This document shows, in pieces, positions 17,321 to 25,850 of a DNA stretch of 64,000 bases; the stretch's first letter is position 1, and the number at the start of each line of letters is the position of its first letter. The notes under the pieces are model-generated. The model did not search any database. It worked only from the letters and a program-made list of their open reading frames with translations, and was not told the origin of the DNA. This DNA comes from an uncultured Rhodospirillaceae bacterium (GTDB taxonomy: Bacteria > Pseudomonadota > Alphaproteobacteria > Rhodospirillales > Casp-alpha2). The position numbers and the translations under genes were made by a program. The DNA lies in NCBI GenBank assembly GCA_913030825.1, contig CAJWCU010000003.1, positions 1 to 64,000 on the forward strand. The letters are read 5' to 3'.

Positions 17321-18826
17321 ATGGCCCGCATCGCAATCGGCGGTTTCCTTCACGAAACCCACTGCTTCGTCCCCATGAGGACCGACTACGACTATTACGC
17401 CCGGGGCGGCGAATTCCCGCCGCTGGCGCGCCACGACGAAGTTGTCGAGCGGACCAAGGGCGGGTCCTTCGGCATGTCCGGTTTTCTCGACACCATCGAT
17501 CCGGCCCATGAATTGGTGCCGCTGATCTGGGGCCATGCGGGAGCGGGCGGCTATATCACCGACGATTGTTTCGAGCGCATCGTCGGCGAACTGGTCGGCA
17601 TGCTGTCGCAGGCCATGCCCGTGGATGCGGTCTATCTCGACCTGCACGGCGCCATGTGTTCGGAAACCTTCCCCGATGCCGAGGGCGAGGTCCTGCGCCG
17701 GGTGCGGGCCTGCGTCGGGCCGGACATTCCGGTGGTCATCACCCTGGATTATCACGTCAATCTGACGCAGCAGATCGTCGACAACTGCGACGGCATGGCG
17801 GTCTATCTGACCTATCCCCATATCGACCGCCAGCACACGGGCAGCCGGTCGGCCAAGATTCTCATGCGCATCCTGGAAGAAGGCATTCCGAAGGGCAAAG
17901 CCTTGCGGCGCATCCCCTTCCTGCTGCCGCTGAATTTTCAATGCACCCTGGTCGAGCCGACCAAGGCGATCATCGAAGCCTCGGTCGCGGCCGAGGGCGG
18001 CGAGATCATGAACCTTTCCTACGGCGCCGGCTTCCCGCCGTCGGACCTGGCCGAATGCGGGCCCGCCGTGGTCTGCCACGCCCATAGCCAAGAGGCCGCC
18101 GACCGCGCCGCCGACATGTTGGAGGCGATGATCCTGGAGCGCGAGGCGGCCTTCGCCGAACCCCTGATGACGCCCGACGAAGCCGTGACCAAGGCCATGG
18201 AACTGGCGAAGACGGCGACGGCCCCCATCGTCATCGCCGACACCCAGGACAACCCCGGGGCCGGCGGCACCTGCGACACCACGGGCATGTTGGAGGCGCT
18301 GGTCCGTCTGGGCGCGGAAGGTGCGGCCATGTGCGTGATGTGGGACCCGGCGGCCGCCCAGGCGGCGACCGATGCGGGCGTCGGGGCGACCATCGAATTG
18401 GATCTGGGCGGCAAACACGATATTCCGGGCGACAAGCCGTTTCACGGCACCTTCGAGGTTGTGGCGCTGAGCGACGGCAAGTTCACCACCACGGGGCGCA
18501 GCATCCCCGGGCGCAAGATCAACATCGGCCCGGCGGCGGTGCTCAAGATCGGCGGCGTCTCCATCGTGACGACCAGCCGACGCATGCAGGCTTACGATCA
18601 GGACATTTTCAAACACATCGGCATCGAGCCGACGAAACAGAAGATCCTGGTCCTCAAAAGCACCTGCCATTTCCGCGCCGATTTCGACCCCATCGCCGCC
18701 GAGACCCTGGTCGCCGTGGCGCCGGGCGCACATATCGTCGATCCCCGGGAATATCCCTACCGGTTCCTGCGCGCCGGCGTGCGGCTGTTGCCTATGGGCC
18801 CGGAATACGTACCGGGTGCCGCGTGA
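17321..18826 (+). CDS. M81 family metallopeptidase (MlrC-like)
   Basis: 501 residues starting MARIAIGGFLHETHCFVP, the conserved N terminus of the MlrC family with the HETxxF motif. Other features are DLHGAMCSE and TLDYHVNLT with candidate zinc-binding Asp/His residues, TYPHIDRQHTG, and the C-terminal domain with DTQDNPGAGG. MlrC was described as the last peptidase of microcystin breakdown, but most family members in non-degraders are of unknown substrate. No mlrA, mlrB or mlrD is nearby, so toxin degradation is not implied. The start has GGAG seven bases upstream. The stop is 16 bases before the next start, so co-transcription with the diguanylate cyclase gene is likely. Confidence 0.88.
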   Translation: MARIAIGGFLHETHCFVPMRTDYDYYARGGEFPPLARHDEVVERTKGGSFGMSGFLDTIDPAHELVPLIWGHAGAGGYITDDCFERIVGELVGMLSQAMPVDAVYLDLHGAMCSETFPDAEGEVLRRVRACVGPDIPVVITLDYHVNLTQQIVDNCDGMAVYLTYPHIDRQHTGSRSAKILMRILEEGIPKGKALRRIPFLLPLNFQCTLVEPTKAIIEASVAAEGGEIMNLSYGAGFPPSDLAECGPAVVCHAHSQEAADRAADMLEAMILEREAAFAEPLMTPDEAVTKAMELAKTATAPIVIADTQDNPGAGGTCDTTGMLEALVRLGAEGAAMCVMWDPAAAQAATDAGVGATIELDLGGKHDIPGDKPFHGTFEVVALSDGKFTTTGRSIPGRKINIGPAAVLKIGGVSIVTTSRRMQAYDQDIFKHIGIEPTKQKILVLKSTCHFRADFDPIAAETLVAVAPGAHIVDPREYPYRFLRAGVRLLPMGPEYVPGAA

Positions 18827-18842
18827 CGAACGAAGGCCGATG

Positions 18843-20459
18843 ATGGGCGTGATGAGACTTACCAAGATCGCCGGAATAAGTGCCGTTCTGCTTCTGGCCG
18901 TAATGGCCGGATTTTCATCGGAACCGGCGCAGGCCGCCACGGCCCGTAATGAAGGTGTGTCCCAGCCGCTGCGCATTCAGTTGAAATGGCGCCATCAGTT
19001 TCAGTTCGCCGGATTTTACGCGGCCGAGGTGAAGGGCTTTTTCCGGGACGAAGGGCTGGACGTGCGCCTGGTGGAAGGCGGACCGACAGTCGATCCGGTC
19101 ACCTCCGTGGTGTCGGGCGGGGCGGAATTCGGCGTCGGAAATTCGACCCTGATCATCGAGCGGACGGCGGGCAAACCGGTGGTCGCCGTCGCCGCCTTTT
19201 TCCAACGCTCGCCCTTCGTCATCCTGGCCCGCCGGGACGACCGGCTTCATTCCGTCCGCGACCTGGAAGGCCGGACCCTGATGCTGGAAGAGCACGCGGC
19301 GGAGTTGGTCGCCTATCTCAAGCTGGCGGGCGTCGATTTGGACAAGGTCCGCAAAGTCCCCCATACGGGCGACGTCCGCTCGCTCGCGCTCGGCAGCCCC
19401 GACCGGATCGATGCGACCTCGGCCTATACCTCGACCGAACCCTATTTCGCGATCCGCGCCGACATTCCCGTGCGGATTTTCGATCCGCGCGACATCGGCA
19501 TCGATTTCTACGGCGACACGCTGTTCACCACCCAAGGCTTCGCCGATACCCATCCGGAGAAGGTACGCGCCATGCGCCGCGCGGTGATCCGGGGGTGGGA
19601 ATACGCCCTGGCCCATCAGGACGAGATCATTTCCTACATCCTGAACGCCTATGTGCCCGAGGACGACCGCACGCACCTGGGCTTCGAGGCGCAGGTGACC
19701 AAGGACCTGATCGGCACGGACCTGGTCGACATCGGGTATCTGAGCCTGTCGCGCTGGCGGCATATCGCCGACGTCTTCACGCAAGCCGGACTGATGACGG
19801 ACGGCGAGGTTCCCGGCGATTTCATGTTCGAGGTGACCGAGCCGCTGCCCGCCTGGGTCTATCAATGGCTCGGCTGGTTGTCGGCGCTGGCCCTTCTGGC
19901 CCTTCTGGCCGCGCAATGGCTCTATCGCCTGAACAAAGAGCTAAAGCGGGAAATCTCCCACCGCCGTGCGCTGGAGGAAGAACTGCGGGCGCTGGCCACC
20001 ACCGACCCCCTGACGGGCCTAGCCAACCGGCGGCACCTTGAGGACCGGGCGGCGGCGGAGATCGCCCGCAGCCGGCGCCACGCCCATGACCTGGGCGTGA
20101 TCCTGTTGGACCTCAACGAATTCAAGGAACTGAACGACGCCCACGGCCACGGCTTCGGTGACCGGTGCCTTCAGGCCGTGGCCGGCACGTGTAAATCCGT
20201 GCTGCGGGATATCGACCTGGCGGCGCGGTACGGCGGCGACGAATTCCTGATCATGTTGCCGGAAACCGACGCCCGGTCCGTCCAGACCGTCGCCGAACGC
20301 CTGCGCCGCATGATCGGCGGCCTGACCATCGACCCCAGCGACCGGCCGCTTTCCACCAGCCTGGGTCTCGGCTTTCTGATGCCCGACGACCGGGGCCTGG
20401 ACGACATCATCGCACGGGCCGACGCCGACATGTACCGTGACAAACGCGCCGGCCGGTAG
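18843..20459 (+). CDS. Diguanylate cyclase with NMT1/THI5-like periplasmic sensor
   Basis: 538 residues from the ATG at 18843, which lies six bases after GAAGG; a GTG at 18816 and an ATG at 18840 are in-frame alternatives. An N-terminal signal/anchor ends near PAQAATA, followed by a periplasmic substrate-binding domain of the NMT1/THI5/SsuA type (LRIQLKWRHQFQFAGFYAA, GGPTVDPVTSVVSGGAEFGV). A membrane span lies around residues 335-357 and a short coiled linker leads to a GGDEF domain (TTDPLTGLANRR). The active site is intact (RYGGDEF), and a product-inhibition RxxD motif, RDID, sits five residues upstream of it. It probably makes c-di-GMP in response to a pyrimidine-, sulfonate- or thiamine-precursor-like ligand. 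Confidence 0.9.
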   Translation: MGVMRLTKIAGISAVLLLAVMAGFSSEPAQAATARNEGVSQPLRIQLKWRHQFQFAGFYAAEVKGFFRDEGLDVRLVEGGPTVDPVTSVVSGGAEFGVGNSTLIIERTAGKPVVAVAAFFQRSPFVILARRDDRLHSVRDLEGRTLMLEEHAAELVAYLKLAGVDLDKVRKVPHTGDVRSLALGSPDRIDATSAYTSTEPYFAIRADIPVRIFDPRDIGIDFYGDTLFTTQGFADTHPEKVRAMRRAVIRGWEYALAHQDEIISYILNAYVPEDDRTHLGFEAQVTKDLIGTDLVDIGYLSLSRWRHIADVFTQAGLMTDGEVPGDFMFEVTEPLPAWVYQWLGWLSALALLALLAAQWLYRLNKELKREISHRRALEEELRALATTDPLTGLANRRHLEDRAAAEIARSRRHAHDLGVILLDLNEFKELNDAHGHGFGDRCLQAVAGTCKSVLRDIDLAARYGGDEFLIMLPETDARSVQTVAERLRRMIGGLTIDPSDRPLSTSLGLGFLMPDDRGLDDIIARADADMYRDKRAGR

Positions 20460-20482
20460 GCCGCGCCCGACGGCCCGTCCCA

Positions 20483-21895
20483 TCAACTTTCGTAACGCGT
20501 GTTGCCCCGGCGATTGGTGTTGATCGGCAAGTCCATGACCAGGGGCTGGTGTGCCCGCTGGCCGCAGTTCTTGCGCGGACAAAGATGGCAGTTGATGCCG
20601 ATCGGCGCGAACATGGCTTCGTCGGGCAGGTTGAACGGCGCCGCGTAGGCCAAGCGGTGCGCATGTTTCAATTCGCACCCCAGGGCGAGTGCGAGGCGCC
20701 GGTCCTGGGTGTCGCGCGAGAACACGGGGCGCTCCGTCGTGCGCGACATGGTGAAGAAACGCTCACCATCCGGCAATTCGACGAATTGCGGCACGATCAC
20801 CCCCGGCGTACGGAACGAGGTGTGGATGTTCCAGACCGGGCAGGCGCCGCCGTAATCGGCGATGTTGAACGAGGTCGAGTTGAACCGCTTGGTCACGTTG
20901 CCGGCCTTGTCGACGCGCAGGAAAAAGAACGGCACGCCCTTGGCGCCGTCGCGCTGCAACGTCGTCAGGCGGTGGCAGACCTGCTCGAACGACACGCCGA
21001 AGGCGGCGGCCAGGCGGTCGGCGTCGTATTGCGTTTCCTCGGCCGCCTCGAAAAACGGCGCATAAGGCATCAGATAGGCGGCGGCGAAGTAATTGGCCAA
21101 CTCGACATGGCAGCGCGCCACCGCCGTCTCCGACGTGATGTCGCTATCCGCCGTCAGGCCGTCCAGGATCGCCGGCAATTCGACCAGGCAAAGCACATGG
21201 GCCAATTGGAACACCCGGTTCTGGTGGTCCAGCGCCTCCGACAGGTGGACCATAGATTCCGTTTCGTCGTGGATGCGGAGCGCCTGACCCATGTCCTCGA
21301 CCCGGGCCGTGCGGACCTCGATCCCATGGACCCGCATCAGTCGGCCCTTCAACACCTGATAAACGTCGTCGGCCTCGCAGGGGGTCGCGGCGCGCAGGCG
21401 TTCCGCCGCCGCCTCCAGTTCCGGGAAATGGTTGGAATGATCGCGGAAGAAATCATGGATGATGCGCTCGGGCGTCGAGCCCAGCAATTCGTCCGGCATG
21501 CCTTCGCTGCCGAGGCGCATCATGTTTTCCAGCGTATTGCGGTGGCTGCGATAGAGGTCCAGGAAATGATCGACCAGACGCGGCGCGTGATCGATGGCGG
21601 CGCGCAGTTCCTGAATGTCCGGCGCCGATCCGCCGAAGACCGGATCCTGCAGCGTATTCCGCAAGTCGGCCAATAGCGTCGAGCTTTCGTCTTGGATCAA
21701 ATCGCGCCAATCGACGCCGTAGGCGTCCGACAACGACATCAGCATGGCCACGGACAGCGAACGCTGATTGTTTTCCAGCAGGTTCACATAAGCCGTCGAG
21801 ACACCCAGCGCCTTGGCCATCTCCGCCTGGGTCTGGCCATGGTCGCGGCGCAGTTGGCGCAATCGCGGGCCGACCAGGGTCTTGCGCACGCGCAT
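20483..21895 (-). CDS. Short-chain fatty acyl-CoA regulator family (ScfR/RamB-type) transcription factor
   Basis: 470 residues. XRE helix-turn-helix at 12-65 (LRRDHGQTQAEMAKALGV, STAYVNLLENNQR), a central ImmA/IrrE-like and DUF2083-type region (VELANYFAAAYLMPYAPFFE), and a C-terminal domain ending with a cysteine cluster (CHLCPRKNCG). That layout is typical of the ScfR family (PccR, IbcR, RamB, MccR), which sense short-chain acyl-CoAs and control propionate, acetate and ethylmalonyl-CoA genes. It is convergent with the diguanylate cyclase gene and divergent from the ketopantoate-reductase-like gene. The closest acyl-CoA gene in the window is acs, a plausible but unproven target. Confidence 0.88.
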   Translation of the reverse strand: MRVRKTLVGPRLRQLRRDHGQTQAEMAKALGVSTAYVNLLENNQRSLSVAMLMSLSDAYGVDWRDLIQDESSTLLADLRNTLQDPVFGGSAPDIQELRAAIDHAPRLVDHFLDLYRSHRNTLENMMRLGSEGMPDELLGSTPERIIHDFFRDHSNHFPELEAAAERLRAATPCEADDVYQVLKGRLMRVHGIEVRTARVEDMGQALRIHDETESMVHLSEALDHQNRVFQLAHVLCLVELPAILDGLTADSDITSETAVARCHVELANYFAAAYLMPYAPFFEAAEETQYDADRLAAAFGVSFEQVCHRLTTLQRDGAKGVPFFFLRVDKAGNVTKRFNSTSFNIADYGGACPVWNIHTSFRTPGVIVPQFVELPDGERFFTMSRTTERPVFSRDTQDRRLALALGCELKHAHRLAYAAPFNLPDEAMFAPIGINCHLCPRKNCGQRAHQPLVMDLPINTNRRGNTRYES

Positions 21896-22020
21896 TGAGG
21901 CATCCTCCCTCTTCGGCGACGAGGACGGGAAGGCCCGCCGCGCCGAATGATTAACATTTTTACATATTACAACTAATGTTTCTTATACAGAAAACACATA
22001 AACACGAAAAAACGTGCCTC

Positions 22021-22034
22021 TCTGGTATACCAGA
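22021..22034. promoter_or_regulatory. Perfect 14-bp palindrome, GntR-type operator candidate
   Basis: TCTGGTATACCAGA is a perfect palindrome in the AT-rich 216-base divergent region between the ScfR-type regulator and the gene at 22112. The core TGGTATACCA fits the GT-(N)-AC pattern of FadR/GntR-family operators. No GntR gene is in the window. Just upstream lies CACG-AAAAAA-CGTG. Confidence 0.45.
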
Positions 22035-22111
22035 CCTAGGGTCGGACCTGACACGAGACCGCCCCTTCGCAGGGCCCGGGCGGTCTTCCACGCAAAACGA
22101 GGAGACGCACC

Positions 22112-23164
22112 ATGGCCCATAACATCCTTATTCTCGGCGCATCCTACGGCTCCCTCCTGGGGACCAAGTTGCTGATGGCCGGTCACAACGTGACCCTGGT
22201 TTGTCGTGAAGCGACGGCTAAGTTGATCAACGAACAAGGCACGGAGGTCCGCATCCGCCTGAAAGGCGAAGAGACCCACCGCGGCTTTCGGTCCTTGGAA
22301 CTGGCCGGCAGGCTCGATGCCCAGACGCCGGAAAACGTCGCCGTCGGCGCCTACGACATGGTCGGCCTGGCCATGCAGGAGCCGCAATACGCCGACCCGA
22401 GCCTGCGTGAACTGCTGGCCCGGATCGCCGACGCGCGCATTCCCTGTCTGTCGATCATGAACATGCCGCCGCCGCCGTTCCTGAAACGCATTCCCGGCTT
22501 GAACACGGAAAAGCTGGAAACCGCCTACACCACCCCCCGGGTCTGGGACCGTTTCGACCCAGATCTGATGACGCTCTGCAGCCCCGATCCGCAAGCCTTC
22601 CGCCCGCCGGAAGAAGGCGCCAATGTCCTGCACGTCGGCCTGCCGACCAACTTCAAGGCGGCCCGTTTCGGCGACGCCGCGGCCAATAAATTGCTCGATC
22701 GGCTGGACGCCGATATCGCCGCCGTGCGGGTCGGCCGCCAAGAGGTCCCGGTCAAGCTGAAGGCCTTCGACTCCCTATTCGTGCCGCTTGCGAAATGGTC
22801 GATGCTGATGACCGGCAATTATCGGTGCGTCCTGCCGGGCGATGTACGCCCGATCCGCGATGCCGTGCATGAAAACATCGGCAAATCCCGGATGATCTAT
22901 CGCTACGTCGATGCGGTCGCCCGGGCGCTCGGCGCCGATGCCGCCGACGCCGTGCCGTTCGATAAATACGCCGCCGCCGCCGAAAACCTGGCCAAGCCGT
23001 CGTCGGTCGCCCGCGCCATCGCCGGCGGGGCGCCGGTGATCGAGCGGGTCGACATGCTGGTGCAACTGATCGGCCGGTCGCTCGGCATGAGCGAGCCGGA
23101 CATCGACGCCATCGTCGCGACGGTCGACGGCGAGCTGGACGCCAACCGGCGACGATCCGCCTGA
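22112..23164 (+). CDS. Ketopantoate reductase (PanE/ApbA) N-terminal-domain protein
   Basis: 350 residues with an N-terminal Rossmann fold, NILILGASYGSLLGTKLLMA (Gly loop with one substitution relative to GxGxxG), VTLVCREATAKLIN, then a helical C-terminal half that includes LKAFDSLFVPLAKWSMLMTG. The canonical PanE lysine and C-terminal motifs are not obvious, so an NAD(P)-linked reductase of a different 2-oxo acid, or an opine-dehydrogenase-like enzyme, is possible. RBS GAGGAG-like sequence precedes the ATG. It is followed by a strong terminator and so appears monocistronic. Confidence 0.7.
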   Translation: MAHNILILGASYGSLLGTKLLMAGHNVTLVCREATAKLINEQGTEVRIRLKGEETHRGFRSLELAGRLDAQTPENVAVGAYDMVGLAMQEPQYADPSLRELLARIADARIPCLSIMNMPPPPFLKRIPGLNTEKLETAYTTPRVWDRFDPDLMTLCSPDPQAFRPPEEGANVLHVGLPTNFKAARFGDAAANKLLDRLDADIAAVRVGRQEVPVKLKAFDSLFVPLAKWSMLMTGNYRCVLPGDVRPIRDAVHENIGKSRMIYRYVDAVARALGADAADAVPFDKYAAAAENLAKPSSVARAIAGGAPVIERVDMLVQLIGRSLGMSEPDIDAIVATVDGELDANRRRSA

Positions 23165-23203
23165 TCCGACGTTTCTTCCTCCGCCGACCATACGCAGACT
23201 TGA

Positions 23204-23232
23204 AGCGGGGCCCTGCCGGGCCCCGCTTTTTT
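23204..23232 (+). terminator. Intrinsic terminator
   Basis: Ten-bp stem AGCGGGGCCC (23204-23213) / GGGCCCCGCT (23218-23227) with a TGCC loop, then a T run. Ends the transcript of the gene at 22112. Confidence 0.93.
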
Positions 23233-23279
23233 CTGCGCAACGGACTGAAATATCACCTAACCCCGACTTTGGTCATATG

Positions 23280-23308
23280 TTCAACCGGGCCGGGGCGGGG
23301 CATATTTT
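23280..23308 (+). promoter_or_regulatory. Candidate promoter of the sensor kinase gene
   Basis: TTCAAC (23280-23285), 17 bases, TATTTT (23303-23308). It lies between the upstream terminator and the proposed kinase start, so transcription would begin near 23315. Confidence 0.35.
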
Positions 23309-23360
23309 ATATTTGCTGCACATACCGCGCAGCGGGTAGCGCCCGCCAGGGTCGAAGCAC

Positions 23361-23375
23361 GAGGGGACGATCATT
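23361..23375 (+). promoter_or_regulatory. RBS with possible non-canonical ATT start of the kinase
   Basis: GAGGGG at 23361-23366 is followed by ATC (23370) and ATT (23373) in the frame of the kinase. No ATG, GTG or TTG occurs in this frame between the upstream stop (23337) and the ATG at 23514, which itself has no Shine-Dalgarno. An ATT start six bases after the SD would restore the missing first membrane helix. Confidence 0.45.
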
Positions 23376-25760
23376 CAAGAGCTTCGAACGACACTCGAGA
23401 ATCTTTACCGTCCCGCGTTTCTCGCGCTTCTGGGGCTGTGCGCCTTAAGCGCCGCGTCGAGCCTGATTCTGTTTCATGTTCTGGCCGAGTTCATCACCGT
23501 CTTCATCGGCGCGATGATCTTCGTATTTTCCTGGTACGGCGCGGGCCGCACGGGCAACCGGGTGTTCTTCCTGCTGGGCAGCGGCTACCTGTGGGTCGCG
23601 GCGCTGGATACGCTCCACACCCTGGCCTATCAAGGCATGAACGTGCTGCCGGACAGCGGCGCCAACACGGCGACGCAATTCTGGCTCGCGGCGCGTTACC
23701 TGGAGGCATTGGTTCTGCTGTCGCTGCCCTTCGCCGCCGACCGCGCGATGGACCGGAACGTCTATTTCGTGGCGATCGGCGCCCCGGCCTGTTTGGCCGC
23801 GATGGCGATCCTGACCGGGCATTTTCCGGATGCCTTTCTCCCCGAAATCGGCCTGACACCGATCAAGATCGGAGCCGAATACATTGTCTGCGGACTGTTC
23901 GCGCTGGCTATCTGGCGGTTTCATCGCAACCGGGACCAGCTCCAAACTCTGTATTGGCCGTTGGTCGTGGCGTCCGGACTGACCATCACCTCGGAAATCG
24001 CCTTTACGTTGTATGTCGACGTGCACGGACTGTCGAACATGGTCGGACATGCCCTGAAGCTCGCGTCGTTTTACGTATTGTTCCTCGGCGTGGTCGATAT
24101 CGGCCTGACGAAACCGGCGGAAACGCTCGCCCGGGAAATGGCCCACCGCCGCGAAACCGAGGCCGCGCTGGAACAGGAACGCAAACGCCTGGACGAGATC
24201 ATTCGCGGGACCAATGCAGGGACCTGGGAATGGAACGTCCAGACCGGCGAAACCCGGTTCAACGAACAATGGGCCAATATCTGCGGCTACGGCCTCGCGG
24301 AACTGGAACCCATCAGCATCGACACCTGGACCGGGCTTTGCCATCCGAAGGACCTGGAACTGGCACGGAAGTCGCTGGAACGGCATTTCAACGGAGAAAC
24401 GCCGTTCTACGAAACGACCACCCGGATGCGCCATAAACAGGGCCATTGGGTTTGGATACACGACCGCGGGACGGTCGTGGAATGGACGGCGGCGGGGGAA
24501 CCGCTGCGCATGAGCGGCACCCATGTCGATATTACCGAACGCATGGAGTTCGAGCACAAACTGAAGGTCGCGCGTGAGGCCGCCGAAGGCGCCAACCGCG
24601 CGAAATCCGATTTTCTCGCCAGCATGAGCCACGAATTGCGGACGCCCTTGAACGCCATCCTGGGGTTCGGCCAGATGTTGGAAATGATCGACGCGGACCG
24701 GCTCACCGACAAGCAGCGCGAATACGTCGGCCATATTATTTCCAGCGGCCATAACCTGCTGGAACTGATCAACGACATCCTCGACCTGGCCAAGATCGAA
24801 GCCAATCGGCTGTCGATCTTTCTTGAGCCGCTGACCGTCGGCGATGTCGTCGAAGACTGCGTCTCGCAAATGGCGCCGCTCTGCCTGGAACATGGCATTC
24901 GGATCGAGAACCGGATCGACGGGGACACCCTGCCCCCCTGCCAGACCGACCGCCTGCGGTTTCGCCAAACCCTGATCAACCTTCTGACCAACGCCGTGAA
25001 ATACAACAAGGAGAACGGCGACGTCGTCGTCACCGCCGATGAAACGCCGGACGCCTACCTGCGCATCGCCGTCGCGGATACCGGCGTGGGCATTCCCAAG
25101 GACAAACGCGGGCGTGTCTTCACATTGTTTGAGCGGATCGACAACAACCCCTCGGTCGCGGCCACCGGCACCGGCATCGGGCTGGCCGTGTCCAAGATGC
25201 TGGTCGAACGGATGGGCGGGCGCATCGGCTTCGACAGCACACCGGGCGAAGGCAGCACCTTCTGGATCGACCTGCCGCTGGAATCCAACGATCAGATCCT
25301 GATCTGGAGCGAGAAGTACCGCGTCGGCATCGACGCCATCGACCGCGATCACCAGGTCATTTTCGAACTGACGAACAAGGTCTCACAACCGGACTTGACC
25401 GAACAAGCCATGCACGAGGTGATCCAGGAAATGATCGCCTATACGCGCTATCACTTCCGCCGCGAGGAGACGATCATGTCGGCCTGCGGCTATCCGGACC
25501 TCGACGACCACATGCGCTATCACCGCAACCTGGAAGACCGGATCGACGGGCTGGCCGCGCAATACAAGCAAACCACCGATCCGCAAACGCTGATGCGCCT
25601 GCGGTCGTTCCTGCGCAATTGGTGGAGCGGCCACATCATGGACGTCGACACCACGATCGCAAAACATGCCGCCGGCAAGGAAACGGCGATCAAGGTCGCC
25701 CTGGAAAAACTCGAGCGCAGCCGCGAAGAGATCGAGACCGCGGGCGTCACCCTCCATTGA
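23373..25760 (+). CDS. MASE3-PAS sensor histidine kinase fused to bacteriohemerythrin
   Basis: 795 residues if begun at ATT 23373; 748 from the first ATG at 23514. Order: a MASE3 membrane-sensor domain with several spans, whose conserved FHVLAEFITVFIGA entry lies upstream of the ATG and whose LDTLHTLAYQGM motif lies downstream; a PAS domain (about 225-345, ATG numbering); HisKA with the H-box SHELRTPLNAI (His373); a HATPase domain with N, G1 and G2 boxes (LLTNAVKYN, DTGVGIP, GTGIGLAV); and a C-terminal hemerythrin domain (~598-715). The hemerythrin ligand pattern is complete: DRDHQ, YHFRREE, DDHMRYH, GHIMDVD. No receiver domain or response regulator is adjacent. Likely senses O2 or NO through a di-iron centre. 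Confidence 0.85.
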   Translation: MQELRTTLENLYRPAFLALLGLCALSAASSLILFHVLAEFITVFIGAMIFVFSWYGAGRTGNRVFFLLGSGYLWVAALDTLHTLAYQGMNVLPDSGANTATQFWLAARYLEALVLLSLPFAADRAMDRNVYFVAIGAPACLAAMAILTGHFPDAFLPEIGLTPIKIGAEYIVCGLFALAIWRFHRNRDQLQTLYWPLVVASGLTITSEIAFTLYVDVHGLSNMVGHALKLASFYVLFLGVVDIGLTKPAETLAREMAHRRETEAALEQERKRLDEIIRGTNAGTWEWNVQTGETRFNEQWANICGYGLAELEPISIDTWTGLCHPKDLELARKSLERHFNGETPFYETTTRMRHKQGHWVWIHDRGTVVEWTAAGEPLRMSGTHVDITERMEFEHKLKVAREAAEGANRAKSDFLASMSHELRTPLNAILGFGQMLEMIDADRLTDKQREYVGHIISSGHNLLELINDILDLAKIEANRLSIFLEPLTVGDVVEDCVSQMAPLCLEHGIRIENRIDGDTLPPCQTDRLRFRQTLINLLTNAVKYNKENGDVVVTADETPDAYLRIAVADTGVGIPKDKRGRVFTLFERIDNNPSVAATGTGIGLAVSKMLVERMGGRIGFDSTPGEGSTFWIDLPLESNDQILIWSEKYRVGIDAIDRDHQVIFELTNKVSQPDLTEQAMHEVIQEMIAYTRYHFRREETIMSACGYPDLDDHMRYHRNLEDRIDGLAAQYKQTTDPQTLMRLRSFLRNWWSGHIMDVDTTIAKHAAGKETAIKVALEKLERSREEIETAGVTLH

Positions 25761-25850
25761 TTTCCGGCGCCGGATCGCGCATCGTCCCTGACCGCCCGGC
25801 AACCGGGCCATAATCTTCAACGACAAGACAATCCAAGGGACGGAAACGAC

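Noticed and set aside
17321..18826. Microcystin degradation by the MlrC-like protein
   Set aside because: mlrA, mlrB and mlrD are absent and M81 proteins are widespread in bacteria that do not degrade microcystin.
17048..18976. 642-codon minus-strand open frame over the acs end and the MlrC gene
   Set aside because: Arg/Asp/Gly-rich translation without motifs, fully antisense to two well-supported genes and crossing the strong terminator at 17204. It is a high-GC antisense shadow.
23445..25352. 635-codon minus-strand frame opposite the sensor kinase
   Set aside because: Antisense to clear kinase motifs; its composition is what reverse-strand third-position GC produces.
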